Notes under the pieces: generated by a model | The model's database searches: none | What the model saw: the letters and a program-made list of their open reading frames with translations, nothing else | Told to the model about the DNA's origin: nothing | Assembly (NCBI GenBank): GCA_018806915.1 | Contig: JAGKQI010000045.1 | Coordinates: 1 to 64,000 of the forward strand | From: Phytophthora colocasiae | Lineage: Eukaryota; Oomycota; Peronosporomycetes; Peronosporales; Peronosporaceae | Length of the DNA stretch: 64,000 nucleotides | Direction of reading: 5' to 3' | Made by a program: the position numbers and the translations under genes | Part shown: piece by piece, positions 61,357 through 64,000 of the stretch | Numbering within the stretch: the first letter of the stretch is position 1 | How the letters are laid out: every line of letters begins with the position of its first letter

Positions 61357-63070
61357 TAAAATGCCTTGACTTGAGGTAACGATCACCATAGCACATCCTT
61401 GTTTTCACGAAGTCTTTCCCACCTTGGAAAATATTCACCTTGAAGAATTTCTTCGCGAATGCGTAGCGTTTGACAGGGTCGGCATCCACCGACGCAAGAC
61501 GGTTCGGAAAAACAAACGTCTGAAGTTGCCCCCATGTGTGGTCCTTTGTAAAATCCTCCTTCCCCGATAGTTTCTTGCCGTTACGATGAAGGAAAATAAC
61601 GTCACCTCGAGTATCATGTTGAACCATCGTCATTCCGCAGTATTCCTTTTCACGAACCATCCCTGCTGCAGCCGGTGGCGTCACAATCATGTGGAAGGAG
61701 GTGTTCGTCTTGAGCCACGCCAAGCGAAAGAGATCCTTGTCACCGTACAATAGCCGCAGCGTTTCCATGTGACGTGGTTCACGCATCGCTAGGAACTGTG
61801 CAACGTGCATGGCAACAGCAGTGCGTTTCCGGTCAATCAATAGTTGGCCACTCTCCTGCTCGAACATATCGACGAACGGGGTGCCAACGAGTTCCCAAAT
61901 GAGCGACTCAGCCTTAATGTTGAAAATTGTGTTCGCTGGCGTCCAAAAGTCCGGCCAAAACACTGATCCAAACTTCACGAACTCGGGGGTGTCAAACAGG
62001 TATGTCGGGTCCTTTACTGGCGCATTATCTGCATCCAAAAACAAGATCTGGTCCAGTTCCGAATGTGCCAACGCGTACACTTTCGACGTGAATCCAACTA
62101 CGAGATCGTCAGTAACTCCTTTCATGATAATGGGGCCATAGTCCTTCTCCAACGACTGCAGTACCCTCGAGTAATCCAGCGGTGCAGCTCCCATCTCCTT
62201 TTCCAAGAACCACATCTCGATCGGTAGTTTGCATCCGTACTCCCTCAACAACCTAATCGTGGCATGGACACTCTGCAGCAGCTTCGGATACACCACCATG
62301 ACAATCCCACGAGTTGGTTTCATATCCATATCAATATCTGTGCTATTCCTTTCCTCATCTCTTCTCGGCTGCACCACCTTCTCTTGTAGCTCTCTCGATT
62401 TCGCTGCAATGAGAGCGTTCACCTGTGGTGCTACGCGAGCAAAATCGACTGCTTGACTGCACTTGAACGTAGTTTTATTCCTCAGGGAATTGCAACTGAG
62501 TCTCATGGCTTGAATATCCTCTCCAGTGACTTCATCTCGCAATAAACAATATCCTGAAGCTCCAGCGAATACAATTCCTCCACAATTTAAGTCTTTAGCT
62601 GGTTCTCTCGGCCCATCCGGCGAACAATTGCCTGTTTGTCTCCAGCCTACACATTTAAAGTCCGGAATATGATGACGTTTGTGCAGCTCCAATAACTCTG
62701 GAGTTGTCGCTCCAATACCTCGAGTGAAGGTTGTCAACAGATTATCTGCTGAATCACTACCTGTGTCTGCGTAGAGTGCTGCATCGTAGGTCGTTCTACC
62801 ATTACGTAGAACAGCACTACTCCATCTCGACATCCGCACGCGGTTGGCATCGCCCTTAAGGAAGAGCCACCAGAACAGCAAACAACCTGCGTAGAGTGCA
62901 ATACCCACGTACATAAAGATGGGGTTTATGCAGCGAGGACGTGTCGAACGTGGCGAAGAGTTTGGAGAACGACGCATAGGGATTTTGACTGGAGAATGAG
63001 GTACAAGACGCAGCTCTGTTGCTGCTGGGTAGTGCGGAGCAAGCCCCGGGGCACGCGGTACCGGCGGCAT
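61357..63070 (-). pseudogene. Glycosyltransferase, main part of retrotransposon-split gene
   Basis: GYCLL-subgroup GT, sister of the gene at 24904. ATG 63070, Pro/Arg-rich tail, anchor about 50-70, six-Cys module complete (CVGWRQTGNC...LNC...GYCLLRD...RLSC...FKC), DxD at Asp346 in ILFLDADNAPVKDP, and EQESGQLL, GDKDLFRLAW and CGMTMVQHD present. Element 3 begins at the 61356/61357 junction within the final part (...RYLKSRHF). The frame then takes five LTR-coded residues (MSRDL) and stops at 61340, giving a 576-residue hybrid. Only the last 27 or so native residues are lost, so the hybrid may still be active. Confidence 0.9.
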
Positions 63071-63353
63071 CAGCAATTCGAAAAGTGTCTTACGCTTTGA
63101 TTAGCGAGGAATGGAGATAGTCAGATAGGTTGTGCACAAACACCGGAATAAGATTCGATACAATGGGATATTAATTTACAGCATGTTAAATGATGGCTGA
63201 AAGGTTAAGGGAAACGGAAGTGAGTACGCCTGTAACTGGATTATAGAGGTTTCGCTGGAGGAATCGGGCCTGGCACAAATGTTTTGAGACGAGGTCAGAT
63301 TTGCAGTAAATAAACTATACTTTACGCTAAAACGGACTGTAACTTCAACTTGA

Positions 63354-64000
63354 TCACTTTGCTTCCTCGCGATCACTTTGGACAATTTTCTCCACTGCAG
63401 CTTCAGGCAGCAGTGCTACTGCTTCGTGTGCATATTGCAGTAGATTTCTCTCCACATTAGGGAACGTGGTGTCTTCCCATTTGATAGTTTTATATCTTGG
63501 GGCTGTGAGCATCGATTGGCCATAGCACCACTGGGTCTCGTCGAATTCTGGCGCACCATTGAAAATCTGGACCGAGTACTTCCGCCGCAAGAAACTGTAC
63601 GGCATGTTCAGGTTCCCTACAGCCACGCGAGGGCTGTCAATCTTCTCATTCGGCGGCAAAGTGGGTTTGGAGGCTTCGAACGCAGCTTCAATTTCATCTG
63701 CATGGGGCGAAGCAGCTCGATACCTAAAGCGCTGTAGATGCGTCCAGATCAATTCATCTGGTTTGCGCTTCGCTCCGAGTCCTCCTGTCAATTTCTTGCC
63801 GTTACGGTGCAGGAATAATACTTCTCCTTCTGTATCGAACTGAATCATCGACATACCACAAAATTTCTTCTCACGCACTGTACCAGCGATTCCTGGTGGG
63901 TTGGACACCATGTGAAACGGAGTTTTAGTCTTAAGCCATGCGAGACGGAAAAGATCTTTGTCTCCATGGGCCAACTTGTATCTTGAAAACAGATTTGGGT
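63354..64000 (-). CDS. Glycosyltransferase, C-terminal part (runs off window)
   Basis: At least 215 residues, open through the right edge (PNLFSRYKLAHGDKDLFRLAW...). It contains GDKDLFR, a CGMSMIQFD variant of CGMTMVQHD, FLHRNGKKLTG and a C-terminus of the GYCLL type (SVQIFNGAPEF...WCYGQSM...FPNVERNLLQYAHEA), with an insertion (DEIEAAFEASKPTLPPNEK region) not seen in its relatives. The DxD and everything N-terminal lie beyond base 64000. It ends with a Glu/Lys-rich tail and stops at 63354. Bases 63071-63353 hold no gene. Confidence 0.88.
   Translation of the reverse strand, partial: PNLFSRYKLAHGDKDLFRLAWLKTKTPFHMVSNPPGIAGTVREKKFCGMSMIQFDTEGEVLFLHRNGKKLTGGLGAKRKPDELIWTHLQRFRYRAASPHADEIEAAFEASKPTLPPNEKIDSPRVAVGNLNMPYSFLRRKYSVQIFNGAPEFDETQWCYGQSMLTAPRYKTIKWEDTTFPNVERNLLQYAHEAVALLPEAAVEKIVQSDREEAK

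Overview
The window looks like an intron-poor oomycete chromosome (Phytophthora/Peronosporales type). The evidence is compact ATG-to-stop genes with 31-43 bp between convergent neighbours, a lineage-expanded family of type II membrane glycosyltransferases, a MULE-type transposon relic, and three Ty3/Gypsy retrotransposons in different states of decay. The species call is an inference from gene style; no species marker is present.

The backbone is a tandem array of at least 15 glycosyltransferase (GT) loci. Most share one architecture: short cytosolic tail, one membrane anchor, a six-cysteine module of about 80 residues, then a GT-A-like catalytic domain with a DADN (DxD) motif. I read this as MNN1/GT71-like (alpha-1,3-mannosyltransferase-type), Golgi-resident and lumen-facing. 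Two genes (12170-13624 and 17798-19225) form a shorter subfamily with DVDD and no cysteine module. Genes alternate in strand, giving tail-to-tail pairs 31-43 bp apart and head-to-head pairs sharing about 100-360 bp. Apparently intact loci are at 4646, 6438, 10427, 12170, 17798, 20856, 22719, 24904 and 26681. A further gene at 53590 has lost the strand before its DxD motif. Broken loci are at 8420-9736 (scrambled), 13816-15438 (one TGA), 19581-20823 (frameshift plus deletion), 28654 (split by retrotransposons; its tail is at 53398-53554) and 63070 (split by a retrotransposon; its tail is at 55807-55894). A partial gene runs off the right edge. One unrelated intron-containing gene (16162-17577) sits inside the array.

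Left edge, 1-4449: a decayed MULE transposase on the minus strand carries a solo LTR (1286-2670, 4-bp target duplication ATAG), followed by a 525-bp TIR element just upstream of the first GT gene.

Centre, 30105-53393: 23.3 kb of nested retrotransposon DNA. Element 1 (Ty3/Gypsy, minus strand, 790-bp LTRs, duplication GGCT) entered the GT gene at 28654. Element 2 (Ty3/Gypsy, plus strand, about 1.38-kb LTRs, duplication TTTT) then entered the 5' LTR of element 1. Element 2 is saturated with GATC, encodes two RNase H domains and a chromodomain, and carries two long antisense reading frames between integrase and the 3' LTR. The solo LTR at the left edge belongs to the same family.

Right side, 55895-61356: an older, frameshifted Ty3/Gypsy element (about 240-bp LTRs, duplication TAAAA) sits in the last part of another GT gene. 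Excising the insertions on paper restores the reading frame in both split genes, so the order of events can be reconstructed from sequence alone.
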